64,000 nucleotides of DNA, from positions 2,046,001-2,110,000 of the forward strand of contig NZ_CP024923.1 of the NCBI RefSeq assembly GCF_002796605.1, written 5' to 3'. The stretch's first letter is position 1. The number at the start of each line of letters is the position of its first letter. The notes under the pieces are model-generated. The model ran no database searches and was not told the DNA's origin. It was given only the letters and a program-made list of their open reading frames with translations. The translations under genes and the position numbers were made by a program. Below, piece after piece: positions 41,626 to 51,300 of this stretch. This DNA comes from Sphingomonas psychrotolerans (lineage in GTDB: Bacteria > Pseudomonadota > Alphaproteobacteria > Sphingomonadales > Sphingomonadaceae).

Positions 41626-42970
41626 TCTCGCCTTCATCGCATTTCTGGCCGCATTGCTGGGAACGGGCTTTCGCCGGCCGTTCCTGTTCGTGCTGGCTTA
41701 TGCCTATATCGACATCGTCTCGCCGCAGCGGCTGACCTATCTGCTGCTCAATTCGGTGCCGATCTCGATGCTCGCGGTGGCGTTGGCGGTGCTCGGCTGG
41801 CTGGCGTTCGACGACAAGAAGGATGTCCGCGTCGCCCCGCGCCAATTCCTGATCGTGCTGCTGCTCGGCTATTGCTTCTACACCACCCTCCACGCCGACT
41901 TCCCCCTCGAGGCTAAGGACAAATGGGAATGGGTGTGGAAGGCGCTGGCCTTCGCCGCCTTCCTGCCGCTCACCCTGCGCACCCGGCTGCGGATCGAATC
42001 CCTGCTGCTGTTCATGGTGCTTTCGGCGGCGTCGATCATCATCGTCGGCGGGATCAAGACGGTGGGCTCGGGCGGCGGCTATGGCGAATTGAACCTGATG
42101 GTGACCAACAATTCGGGGCTGTACGAGGGCTCGACCATCTCCACCGTGGCGATCGCGATCATCCCGCTGATCGTCTGGTTCACCCGCTACGGCACGATCT
42201 TCGCGCCCGACTGGCGGGTGAAGGCCTTCTCCTACGCATTGATCTTCGCCTGTCTGCTGATCCCGGTCGGCACCTCCACCCGCACCGGGCTGCTGTGCAT
42301 CGGCCTGCTCGCTCTGCTGATGATCCGCGATGCGAAGCGCAAGCTCGTCTATCTCGGCGCACTCGGCTGTCTGGCGCTCGCAGCAATCCCCTTCCTCCCC
42401 TCGGCGTTCACCGAGCGGATGGAGACGATCAAGAGCTATCAGGCCGACGCCTCGGCCTCGACGCGGATCGCGGTATGGCAGTGGACGATGGACTATGTGA
42501 AGACCCACCCGCTGGGCGGCGGCTTCGAAGCCTATCGCCAGAACCAGATCCGCTACGAAAAGGTCGCGGTCCAGCAAGAGGACGGCAGCTCGGCCAGGAT
42601 CGATCGCAGCCTCGAGGTCGACAAGGCGCGGGCCTATCACAGCGCCTATTTCGAGATGCTCGGCGAGCAGGGCTATCCCGGCCTCGCCATCTGGCTGCTG
42701 ATCAACGTGGCCGGACTGTTCCGCATGGAAGTGCTGCGCCGGCGCTATCGCAAGCCCGAACCGGGGCAGGAATGGATCGCCCCGCTGGCCTCGGCGCTGC
42801 AGAGCGCGCATTTCATCTATCTGCTCGGGGCGGTGTTCATCGCCATCGCCTTCCAGCCTTTCGTCTACATGCTGATCGGCGCGCAGATCGGGCTCGACAC
42901 CTATTGTTCGCGGAAACGCGCCGAGAACGCATGGCGGCCCTTGCGCAAACCGCGGGCGGCGATTGCGTGA
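41618..42970 (+). CDS. Exosortase A-associated O-glycosylation/O-antigen ligase-like protein (PEP_O_lig)
   Basis: A 450-residue polytopic membrane protein. The N terminus VRDLAFIAFLAALLGTGFRR then PYAYIDIV-like and QRLTYLLLNSVPISML are the pattern I recall for TIGR03097, the ligase of exosortase A systems. A Wzy_C/WaaL-type periplasmic loop is visible: GTSTRTGLLCIGLLALL, MDYVKTHPLGGGFEAYRQNQ, AYHSAYFEMLGEQGYPGL with the conserved His. It starts at GTG 41618, overlapping the small upstream ORF. It probably transfers a polymeric glycan to protein or lipid acceptor (inference). Its stop overlaps the acyltransferase start (GTGA). Confidence 0.88.
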   Translation: MRDLAFIAFLAALLGTGFRRPFLFVLAYAYIDIVSPQRLTYLLLNSVPISMLAVALAVLGWLAFDDKKDVRVAPRQFLIVLLLGYCFYTTLHADFPLEAKDKWEWVWKALAFAAFLPLTLRTRLRIESLLLFMVLSAASIIIVGGIKTVGSGGGYGELNLMVTNNSGLYEGSTISTVAIAIIPLIVWFTRYGTIFAPDWRVKAFSYALIFACLLIPVGTSTRTGLLCIGLLALLMIRDAKRKLVYLGALGCLALAAIPFLPSAFTERMETIKSYQADASASTRIAVWQWTMDYVKTHPLGGGFEAYRQNQIRYEKVAVQQEDGSSARIDRSLEVDKARAYHSAYFEMLGEQGYPGLAIWLLINVAGLFRMEVLRRRYRKPEPGQEWIAPLASALQSAHFIYLLGAVFIAIAFQPFVYMLIGAQIGLDTYCSRKRAENAWRPLRKPRAAIA

Positions 42971-44052
42971 AGGCCGAGCTACGGGCGCTCACCTCGGCGC
43001 GCGGCATTGCGGCGTGGCTGGTGGTGCTCTTCCACATCCGCCTGTCGCTGCCGGCCCTGCCCGACACCGCCGAGGCTGTTCTCGCCAAGGGCTATCTGGC
43101 GGTCGACTTCTTCTTCCTGCTTTCCGGCTTCGTCATCTGGATGAGCTGGTCGGAGCGCCTGCGCGGTGGTGGCGCGGCGGCGATCCCGGCGTTTCTCAAG
43201 CGCCGCATCGCCCGGATCTGGCCGCTCCATCTGTTCGTCCTCGGTTTCGGCCTCGCTTTGGCGTTGCTCATGCGGGCGACCGGACGCGAGACGCCGCAAT
43301 TCCCCCTCGCCGAGCTGCCGCTCCACGTCGCCCTGCTCCAGAACTGGGGGTTCACGTCGGCGCTTTCGTGGAATGATCCCGCCTGGTCGATCTCGTGTGA
43401 GTTCGCCGCCTATCTGCTGTTCCCGCTGCTGGTCCTCACCATCGACTGGCGCAGGGTTCCGACCCCCGCGATCCTCGCCGCAATCGGTGCGTTGCTGATC
43501 CTGCTCCATGCCGTCTTCGCCTCGCAGGGTGTCAGCACGCTCGGCGTGCAGATTCCGCGGTTCGGGCTGATCCGCTGCATCCTCGAATTCGCGAGCGGAA
43601 CCGCGATCGGCGCGCTGTGGCTTCGCTGGCGGGACCAATGGCACGCGCCCGCCTTGCTCTCGCTCGCTGTGTCGGCGCTGCTGTTCGGCGGCTGGATCGC
43701 GGGTTTGCTGCCCGAAACGCTGGCGGTTCCCGCCGCATTTGCCGCATTGCTGCTCGCCCTCGCACTCACCGCAGGACGGCCGCACAACCCCCTGGAAATC
43801 GCGCCGCTCCCTTATCTGGGCGAGATCAGCTACGCGACATATCTCGCGCATTTCCTGCTGTGGTTCGCCTTCAAGCTCGTCCTGGTCCGCGACCCGCACG
43901 CCGTCGGCTGGCCGCTGATCGCGTTATATGTCGCGCTGGTGTTGGCGAGTTCGGCAGCGCTCTACCATGGGGTAGAGCGGCCGGCGCAGCGCTGGATTAA
44001 CGGGCTGGCGTTCAGGCGGGCACCGCCAGTTCCTTCGCCAGGCAGTCGATAA
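42967..44052 (+). CDS. Acyltransferase family 3 (OafA/YrhL-type) membrane protein
   Basis: A 361-residue protein with about ten hydrophobic helices. The acyltransferase-3 landmarks are LRALTSARGIAAWLVVLFHI (catalytic His in the first helix), GYLAVDFFFLLSGFVIWMSW, RIARIWPLHLFVL and LSWNDPAWSISCEFAAYLLF. It acylates a sugar of exopolysaccharide or lipopolysaccharide in the inner membrane. GTG 42967 overlaps the O-ligase stop by four bases (GTGA), so this is the third gene of the operon begun at 41473. The last 41 bp overlap the convergent DJ-1-family gene. Confidence 0.9.
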   Translation: MKAELRALTSARGIAAWLVVLFHIRLSLPALPDTAEAVLAKGYLAVDFFFLLSGFVIWMSWSERLRGGGAAAIPAFLKRRIARIWPLHLFVLGFGLALALLMRATGRETPQFPLAELPLHVALLQNWGFTSALSWNDPAWSISCEFAAYLLFPLLVLTIDWRRVPTPAILAAIGALLILLHAVFASQGVSTLGVQIPRFGLIRCILEFASGTAIGALWLRWRDQWHAPALLSLAVSALLFGGWIAGLLPETLAVPAAFAALLLALALTAGRPHNPLEIAPLPYLGEISYATYLAHFLLWFAFKLVLVRDPHAVGWPLIALYVALVLASSAALYHGVERPAQRWINGLAFRRAPPVPSPGSR

Positions 44053-44566
44053 TCGCCCGGTTGAACATCGGAATATCGTCGGGCTTGCGGCTGGTGATCA
44101 GTTTCCCGTCGACCACCACCGGCTCGTCGAGCACGCTCGCCCCGGCATTGGCGAGATCGGTCCGCACCGATGGCCAGCTCGTCGCGCGCCGGCCGTCGAC
44201 CACATCGGCCTCGATCAGCAGCCACGGCGCATGGCAGATCGCCGCGACGATCCGGTCGGTCTCGAAAAACTCGCGGACGATCTCCACCGCGCGCTTGTCC
44301 ATGCGGAGCTTATCGGGATTGGCGACGCCGCCCGGCAGCACCAGCGCGTCATAGCCCTGGGTCTCGATCTGCTCGATCGTCGTATCGGGCGTGATGCTCT
44401 CGCCTTTCCGGCCGGCCTTTTCGCCGGTAATCGGATCGGGTCTGAGCGAAGCCAGCGTCACTTCCGCCCCCGCATCGAGCAGCGCCTTTCGCGGCTCAAA
44501 CAGCTCGGATTCTTCGAAACCGTCGGTAGCCAGCATCAACACGCGCGCCCTGGACAAGTCGACCAT
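44012..44566 (-). CDS. DJ-1/PfpI-family protein (class I glutamine amidotransferase-like)
   Basis: A 184-residue cytoplasmic protein. The nucleophilic elbow is VAAICHAPWLL with Cys adjacent to His, and an acidic partner lies in GFEESELFEPRKAL. Other landmarks: YDALVLPGGVANPDKLRMD and ATSWPSVRTDLANAGA. The YhbO/PfpI branch acts as a deglycase, protease or chaperone for glyoxal stress; the exact activity is not predictable. ATG 44566 was chosen over ATG 44581 because GAGGAA lies about 7 bases in front of it. The C-terminal codons overlap the acyltransferase gene tail to tail by 41 bp. Confidence 0.9.
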   Translation of the reverse strand: MVDLSRARVLMLATDGFEESELFEPRKALLDAGAEVTLASLRPDPITGEKAGRKGESITPDTTIEQIETQGYDALVLPGGVANPDKLRMDKRAVEIVREFFETDRIVAAICHAPWLLIEADVVDGRRATSWPSVRTDLANAGASVLDEPVVVDGKLITSRKPDDIPMFNRAIIDCLAKELAVPA

Positions 44567-44679
44567 GGAGAGATTCCTCATATTTCCGAGAAGTTGGTCG
44601 TCAAACCTCTGCAACCCCGCGCAGGTTCCGGAACGAAGCGATGGGCTGCGCATTCAGTGCGACAAGCGAGGGAGGCCCG

Positions 44680-45693
44680 ATGACGCTCGACGCCATCGTC
44701 TATGTCGATGATCATGAACCGGGAATCACGCGGCGCAAGGTTCGCCACGGCTGGGGCTATTGGGATCCGCAAGGCAAGCGCATCGCCGATCGCGACGAGA
44801 TCGATCGGCTGAACAAGATCGGCCTGCCCCCTGCCTATAGCAACGCGTGGTTCTGCCCCGACCCGAACGGCCACATTCAGGCGGTCGGCTGGGACGACAA
44901 GGGCCGCAAGCAATATCGCTATCACACCGGCTTCCGCGAGGCGCAGGAGGCGGCGAAATACGATCGCTGCGCGGGCTTCGGTCATCGTCTCTCGAAGCTG
45001 CGCGAACGGGTCGAGACAGACCTCAAGCTACGCGGCCTGTGCAAGCAGAAGGCAATGGCAGCCGTCGTCCGCCTGCTCGATCTCGGCACGATCCGTGTCG
45101 GCAACGAAGCCTATGCCCAGGAAAATAAGAGCTTCGGCGCGACGACGCTGCGCAAGCGCCACGTCAAGGTGAAGGGCGAGACGCTCAAGCTCCAGTTCCG
45201 CGCCAAATCGGGCAAGCTGCGGATCATGACGATCACCGACCGGACGCTGTCGCGCTTCGTCAAGCGCTGCCAGGACCTGCCCGGCCAGCATCTGTTCCGC
45301 TGGGTCGATGAAGCGGGCGAGGCGCATCCGGTCACCTCGACCGACGTCAATTGCTACATCCGTGAGGCGATGGCGGACGATTTCACTGCCAAGAACTTCC
45401 GCACCTGGGGCGCCAGCGTGATCGCGTTCGAAGCGCTCGCCGACGCGAAATCTTATCTTGGCGTCAAGACGATGCTCGAGCCGGTCACCGATGCGCTCGG
45501 CAATACACCCTCGATCGCCCGCAAATCCTATGTCCATCCGCGGCTGATCGATCTGGCGAAGAGCCGCGAGGCACAGGCCGAGTTCCGCGAGCACTTGCGG
45601 CTGCCGCGCGCCACCCGCTACCTCAACCGTTACGAACGCGGTCTGATCACCTTCCTCGAAGAGGTCGCCGCTCCCCAAGCCAAGGCAGCCTGA
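44680..45693 (+). CDS. DNA topoisomerase IB
   Basis: A 337-residue type IB topoisomerase of the bacterial/poxvirus class. It nicks one DNA strand through a 3'-phosphotyrosyl bond. The nucleophile is Tyr284 in SIARKSYVHP. Other catalytic residues are in TIRVGNEAYAQ (Arg139) and NFRTWGASVIAFEAL (Arg241), with a basic patch near TLRKRHVKVKGE. The N-terminal domain (VYVDDHEPGITRRKVRHGWG) is that of the bacterial enzymes. ATG 44680 is preceded by GGGAGG; an extension to 44641 adds a non-conserved peptide. The MscS gene starts 7 bp after its stop. Confidence 0.95.
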   Translation: MTLDAIVYVDDHEPGITRRKVRHGWGYWDPQGKRIADRDEIDRLNKIGLPPAYSNAWFCPDPNGHIQAVGWDDKGRKQYRYHTGFREAQEAAKYDRCAGFGHRLSKLRERVETDLKLRGLCKQKAMAAVVRLLDLGTIRVGNEAYAQENKSFGATTLRKRHVKVKGETLKLQFRAKSGKLRIMTITDRTLSRFVKRCQDLPGQHLFRWVDEAGEAHPVTSTDVNCYIREAMADDFTAKNFRTWGASVIAFEALADAKSYLGVKTMLEPVTDALGNTPSIARKSYVHPRLIDLAKSREAQAEFREHLRLPRATRYLNRYERGLITFLEEVAAPQAKAA

Positions 45694-45700
45694 CGACTCG

Positions 45701-46882
45701 ATGACCAATAGCACGGCCAATAAACCGCTCATCCCCGCGGGTCCGGACATGGAGGCGCAGGCAAGGACGCTGTTCGACGATTCGCTGATCTGGATCGAAA
45801 GCCACTGGCTGAACATCGCGATCGCGGCGGGCGTCGCGGTGCTGATCGTCGCCTCGCTCCATGCCGTCCGTGCCTGGGCGATGCGCCTGTGCCAGCGCGG
45901 TGCCGGCACTGCGAACTGGTATTCGGTCATCGGCCGCGCGCTGTCGAAGACCGGCAACTTCTTCATCATCATGACGGCGCTGCGGCTGGTCGCAGGCTAT
46001 GCCAATCCGCCGCAGATGGTCGCGACCACGATCGGCTTCCTGTTCACCATCGCCGCGGTGTTCCAGGTCGCGATCTGGGTGCGCGAGCTGATCTTCGGCG
46101 CGATCGAGCACCGCACCACTTCCGAAAACTATAATGGCGAGGGGCTGGCGAGCGCGATCGGCATCATTCGGCTGCTCGTCTCGATCGTGTTGTTCGCGAT
46201 CGCCACGGTGATGGTGCTCAGCAATGTCGGCGTGAACGTGACGGGTCTGGTGGCCGGTCTCGGCATCGGCGGCATCGCGATCGGTCTGGCGGCGCAGGGC
46301 ATCTTCGGCGATCTCATCGCCGCGCTGTCGATCATCTTCGACCGCCCCTTTCGCGTCGGCCAGCACATCAAATATAACGGCACCGACGGGACGATCGAGC
46401 AGATCGGGCTCAAATCGACGCGGCTGCGCTCGGTGACGGGCGAATTGCGGATCATCTCCAATCGGCAGCTGCTCGACAAGGAGATCCAGAATTTCAGCGA
46501 CCGCCGCCTCATCCGGTTCAACTGGATGCTAGGCGTCGCCTATGAAACGCCGCCCGACCTGCTCGACCGGCTGCCGCAGATCCTTGTCGAGATTGCCGAG
46601 GCATGCGGTGCTCGCACGACCCGCAACGGTTTCGCCAATTTCGGCCCCAGTACGCTCGACTATGAATTCATCGTCGAGATCGACGGCACCGACTGGACGG
46701 CGGCGAACCGGATCCGCGACAAGCTCGCGACGACGATCCTGCGCCGCTTCGCGCAGGAAGGGATCGACATGCCCTACCCTGCCCAGGCCAGCTTCACGGC
46801 CGCGCCGGACGGAAAGCTGATCATGCCATATCCGGAGGTTCAGCCCGTGCGGCGCGTTGACAAGGAGCCCGACGAGACCTGA
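45701..46882 (+). CDS. Small-conductance mechanosensitive channel (MscS family)
   Basis: A 393-residue inner-membrane channel. Helices lie at about residues 45-65, 85-105 and 120-140. The MscS pore helix and beta-domain entry read GLGIGGIAIGLAAQGIFGDL and IIFDRPFRVGQHIKYNGTDG, followed by IEQIGLKSTRLRSVTGELRI. It is longer at the N terminus than E. coli MscS. The C-terminal cytoplasmic domain contains YEFIVEIDGTDWTAANRI. The channel releases solutes on membrane tension. It follows the topoisomerase gene by only 7 bp. Confidence 0.93.
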   Translation: MTNSTANKPLIPAGPDMEAQARTLFDDSLIWIESHWLNIAIAAGVAVLIVASLHAVRAWAMRLCQRGAGTANWYSVIGRALSKTGNFFIIMTALRLVAGYANPPQMVATTIGFLFTIAAVFQVAIWVRELIFGAIEHRTTSENYNGEGLASAIGIIRLLVSIVLFAIATVMVLSNVGVNVTGLVAGLGIGGIAIGLAAQGIFGDLIAALSIIFDRPFRVGQHIKYNGTDGTIEQIGLKSTRLRSVTGELRIISNRQLLDKEIQNFSDRRLIRFNWMLGVAYETPPDLLDRLPQILVEIAEACGARTTRNGFANFGPSTLDYEFIVEIDGTDWTAANRIRDKLATTILRRFAQEGIDMPYPAQASFTAAPDGKLIMPYPEVQPVRRVDKEPDET

Positions 46883-47094
46883 CACCCCGGCCGAGTCGGG
46901 GCCGTACACGGGCCTTTCGGAGCGCTTTTGAACATCGGGTTCGCTCGATCGACCGCCCTCCCCGCGCCGCCACGAGAGCCGGACGCTACGTCCATCGGCA
47001 TTTTCAAATTCTCGGTCGGGTGAGACTTGCGATAGCCCCCCTGACTTCCCTAGATGGTGCCTAGTCACGCTGAAAGTGGCGGGAGAAAGCCTCA

Positions 47095-47556
47095 GTGACC
47101 ACGGGACCGATCACCGTCGAGCAGATGACCGAGAGCATCGGCACCGAACGCGTGTCCGACTGGGTCGAAGTGACCCAGACGATGATCGACCAGTTCGCCG
47201 AGGCGACGGGCGACCATCAGTTCATCCATGTCGACCCCGAACGTGCGGCGCAGACTCCGTTCGGCGGCACGATCGCGCACGGCTTTCTGTCGCTCTCGCT
47301 GATGCCGATGCTCGCCGCCAAGACCGATGCGCCGAAGATCGCCGGCGTGAAGATGGGCGTCAATTATGGTGGCAACAAAGTCCGCTTTCTCACCCCGGTC
47401 CGCTCGGGCAAACGCGTCCGCGGCCGCTTCAAGCTGCTGCGATTCATCGAGCGCAAGCCCGGCGTATGGGAGCAGGTTCAGGAATATACCCTCGAAATCG
47501 AGGGTGAGGAAAAACCCGCGCTGATCGCCGAATGGATCGCGCTCATTTACGTCTGA
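47095..47556 (+). CDS. MaoC-family (R)-enoyl-CoA hydratase
   Basis: A 153-residue hotdog-fold hydratase. The catalytic Asp and His are in [15 protein letters not shown], and [14 protein letters not shown] is the conserved hotdog helix. It hydrates trans-2-enoyl-CoA to (R)-3-hydroxyacyl-CoA. It starts at GTG 47095 behind GGGAGAAAGCC and ends 11 bp before the thiolase, so the two form a two-gene fatty-acid or PHB-precursor module (inference). Confidence 0.9.
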   Translation: MTTGPITVEQMTESIGTERVSDWVEVTQTMIDQFAEATGDHQFIHVDPERAAQTPFGGTIAHGFLSLSLMPMLAAKTDAPKIAGVKMGVNYGGNKVRFLTPVRSGKRVRGRFKLLRFIERKPGVWEQVQEYTLEIEGEEKPALIAEWIALIYV

Positions 47557-47567
47557 GAGGAAAGAAA

Positions 47568-48743
<1,176 letters not shown>

Positions 48744-48754
48744 TCGATTGACGG

Positions 48755-48777
48755 GAGGGTGTCGCAACGGCACCCTC
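48755..48777 (+). terminator. Hairpin after the thiolase gene
   Basis: GAGGGTGTCG and CGGCACCCTC form a 10-bp stem with one G.U pair around the loop CAA, 12 bp past the thiolase stop and 7 bp before the next ATG. It lacks a T-run, so it may act as a processing or weak termination signal, or hinder ribosome loading on the next gene. Confidence 0.4.
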
Positions 48778-48784
48778 GACGTCA

Positions 48785-49261
48785 ATGACCGCGCGCAAAC
48801 CTTGGGAAGAGCTGAAGCTCGTCGGCAAACCTTTCTGCGACATCGCAGTATTCAGCGGCCGCTCGACACGCGCAGAGGCGCTGATCTTCGTCTGGCTGAC
48901 GTTCATGCTTCTCGGCTGGGGGGGCCGTGCGTTGGTTCCGACCGACTCACCCGCCGCCCTACCGCTGAATTGGCTGGTATTGGCCGCGCAGATATTGCCG
49001 CTTTTCGCGCTGATGGCGCGACGCGCACACGATTGCGATGCGCCGGGGTGGGTCGGCTGGGCCCCCGTGCTGGTCCTACTCGGAACGCTGTGGTGGGCCG
49101 GAGAACTGCCCGGGCAGCAAGAGATTGATATTCCTGGACTTTACGACCTGATCCGGCTTATTGCGATCCTCGCCTTCTGGGGACTTGCGCTCTGGACGCC
49201 CTCCGAAGGCTCCAATCGCTACGGCCCGGATCCCCGTCCGCTCACGGCGCCTGCGCAATAA
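48785..49261 (+). CDS. DUF805 family membrane protein
   Basis: A 158-residue inner-membrane protein. GRSTRAEALIFVWLTFMLLG, a polytopic middle (NWLVLAAQILPLFALMARRA then HDCDAPGWVGW) and the C-terminal EGSNRYGPDPRP are the DUF805 pattern. Function unknown. Two conserved cysteines (PFCD and HDCD) and RRAHD suggest a packed cytoplasmic face. It is separated from the thiolase by a strong hairpin, which could limit read-through. Confidence 0.85.
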   Translation: MTARKPWEELKLVGKPFCDIAVFSGRSTRAEALIFVWLTFMLLGWGGRALVPTDSPAALPLNWLVLAAQILPLFALMARRAHDCDAPGWVGWAPVLVLLGTLWWAGELPGQQEIDIPGLYDLIRLIAILAFWGLALWTPSEGSNRYGPDPRPLTAPAQ

Positions 49262-49410
49262 TCTGGCCTTTATTCGTTGCCGCTTGCATACAAAGCTGCA
49301 GCTTTAAGCTGATGACAACGCGCCATCTTTCTCATTGTTGTTTCCGTAAGTTATGTTAGCGATACCAACGCCGAGCTTCCGCCAAAGGAGGCCGTGAAGG
49401 AGGGGCCGCA

Positions 49411-50361
49411 ATGGCAGGAGACGTGGCATTGGTAGCCGATATCGGCCGCCAATCGGTTCGATTTGGGCTGACCGGCGGCGATGCGGGCCTGATCCCGCGC
49501 GACGTGCGCAAGTTCATGACTGCCGAGCACCCCACCTTCACCAGCGCATTGGTCGCCTATTTGAACGGTGTCGGGCTTCAGGAAGCACGGCTGCCAAGCG
49601 TGCTCGCCGTCGCGGGCGCCGTGCGCGGCGACTTGATCAACCTCACCGGCAGCCGCTGGTACATCTCGCTTTCTGGCGTGGAGGCCGTGTTGCGCGTCCG
49701 TCCCCGCGCGCTCAACGAATGCGCCGCCAACGCGCTCGCGCTCACGATGCTGCCGATCGCGGCCTTCACGCCCTTGCAGGGGCCACCGCCGCGGCTGGTG
49801 GAGGCCGGCGGAAACTATGTGGTGATCGGCACCGGCACGGGGCTCGGCGTCGCTGCACTGATCACCGCGGGCGGGAAACTCAGCGCGCTGCAGACCGAGG
49901 CCGGGCACATGTCCTTCTCGCCCGGCAGCACGGACGAACGCACCTTCGCGCAATATTGTACTTCGAAGGGCATCGTCTTCGACATCGAGACGCTGCTCGG
50001 CGCGCCCGGCCTGCTCCTCGCGTACGAGGCGCTGTCGGGCGGCAAGAAGCTCGAAAGACCCGAGGACGTCACCCGCAATGTCGGCCGCGATCCGGTGAGC
50101 ACCGCGGTGGTGCGCATGTTCGTCGAGCATCTCGGTGCCTTCGCGGGCGATCTCGCGCTCGCTTATGGCGCGTGGGACGGGGTGTTCCTCACCGGCGCGA
50201 TCGCCCGCGCGCTCCAGCCCCAATTGATGGATCCGGGCTTCCGCCGCCGCATGGAGGGCAAGGCCGCGTTCCGCCGCCAGCTTTCCGAAGTGCCGGTCGC
50301 CTTGGTCAATCGCACCGACCTCGAACTGCTCGGCGCCGCCGCCGCGCTCGGGAACGCCTGA
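49411..50361 (+). CDS. Glucokinase-family protein with altered catalytic residues
   Basis: A 316-residue member of the Glk (PF02685-type) fold. It keeps the GTGTGLGVA phosphate-binding turn and QTEAGHMSFSP. However, the usual DIGGTN is ADIGRQSV (residues 9-16), and the catalytic Asp of the NDF/NDW motif is Glu103 in ALNECAANALAL. The usual WxIS region appears as SRWYISLSG with TG in place of TN. Such changes might lower activity, alter substrate or make it a regulatory homologue. A strong ribosome site (GAAGGAGGGG) precedes ATG 49411. It is a separate transcription unit. Confidence 0.8.
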   Translation: MAGDVALVADIGRQSVRFGLTGGDAGLIPRDVRKFMTAEHPTFTSALVAYLNGVGLQEARLPSVLAVAGAVRGDLINLTGSRWYISLSGVEAVLRVRPRALNECAANALALTMLPIAAFTPLQGPPPRLVEAGGNYVVIGTGTGLGVAALITAGGKLSALQTEAGHMSFSPGSTDERTFAQYCTSKGIVFDIETLLGAPGLLLAYEALSGGKKLERPEDVTRNVGRDPVSTAVVRMFVEHLGAFAGDLALAYGAWDGVFLTGAIARALQPQLMDPGFRRRMEGKAAFRRQLSEVPVALVNRTDLELLGAAAALGNA

Positions 50362-50405
50362 ACCGGCACGTCGTTACTCTCCCGAACGCAATCCGGGAGT
50401 GAAAC

Positions 50406-50888
50406 ATGGCCGACACCGCCGAACTCAAGAAGGATCTCTGGTCGAAACTGGCCGCCAGCCCGTTCGTGATGGTCGGGCTGATGGACAGCCCCGAGCACCA
50501 TATCCCGCTCACCGCCCAGCTCGACGAGGATCAGGTCGACACCTTGTTCTTCTTCATCGGCAAGGACAATCGACTCGCCCCCGGCGGCCGCGCGATGGCG
50601 CATTTCGTTTCGAAGGGGCACGATTATTTCGCCTGTTTCGACGGCGCCGCGCGGATCGACAACGACTTCGCGATGATCGACAAACTGTGGAACAACCATG
50701 TCGAGGCGTGGTTTCCCGGCGGCAAGGATGACCCCAACCTCGCTTTGCTGCGCTTCGACATCGAGAGCGCGGAATTGTGGGAAACCGACATATCGGTGTC
50801 GGGCAAGCTCAAGATGCTGTTCGGCGGCAAGATCAAAAGCGGCGAGGAAGGCAGCCATGCGGTGGTGAGCACTACCGCTGAGGGCTAA
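50406..50888 (+). CDS. Pyridoxamine 5'-phosphate oxidase-like (general stress protein 26) flavoprotein
   Basis: A 160-residue split-barrel FMN-binding protein. Landmarks: LWSKLAASPFVMVGLMDSPE, DTLFFFIGKDNRLAPGGRAM, HDYFACFDGAARIDND, and NHVEAWFPGGKDDPNLALLR. The last is the conserved hydrophobic and PGGKDDP element of the GSP26/PPOX-like family. It may reduce F420- or FMN-dependent substrates or degrade heme; assignment is not possible. It follows the glucokinase homologue by 44 bp and could be co-transcribed. Confidence 0.85.
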   Translation: MADTAELKKDLWSKLAASPFVMVGLMDSPEHHIPLTAQLDEDQVDTLFFFIGKDNRLAPGGRAMAHFVSKGHDYFACFDGAARIDNDFAMIDKLWNNHVEAWFPGGKDDPNLALLRFDIESAELWETDISVSGKLKMLFGGKIKSGEEGSHAVVSTTAEG

Positions 50889-50931
50889 TGCGGAATTGAC
50901 CAGGCGGGCACGGCACGCGAGGTCCTGAGCC

Positions 50932-51300
50932 ATGGGACCCTCGCTCGCGCACCGCATCCGCACCGAAGCACATGCCGTGTACCTCGCGGTGCGCGACCCA
51001 CGCACGCCGATCTACGCGAAGCTGTTCGGCTTGCTGGTCGCGGCATACGCACTGTCGCCTATCGACCTGATCCCGGATTTCATTCCGGTCCTCGGGCTGG
51101 TCGACGACGCGATCCTGATTCCGGTCGGCGTATGGCTGTTCGAGAAGATGATCGCGCCCGAGCAATTCGCCGAGCATCGCGCCAAAGCGGAGATCGCCAC
51201 TCGCCGCCCGGTCAGCTGGGGCGGCGTGCTGATCGTCCTGACGATCTGGGGGCTGCTCGCGCTGCTGGCGTGGAGCGCGCTGGTGACTGCCTATGACTGA
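50932..51300 (+). CDS. DUF1232 (YkvA-type) membrane protein
   Basis: A 122-residue protein. KLFGLLVAAYALSPIDLIPD followed by FIPVLGLVDDAI is the DUF1232 signature, and the C terminus is a single membrane helix (LIVLTIWGLLALLAWSAL). Function unknown; relatives are small membrane proteins. It lies 43 bp after the flavoprotein and converges directly with phaZ. Confidence 0.88.
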   Translation: MGPSLAHRIRTEAHAVYLAVRDPRTPIYAKLFGLLVAAYALSPIDLIPDFIPVLGLVDDAILIPVGVWLFEKMIAPEQFAEHRAKAEIATRRPVSWGGVLIVLTIWGLLALLAWSALVTAYD

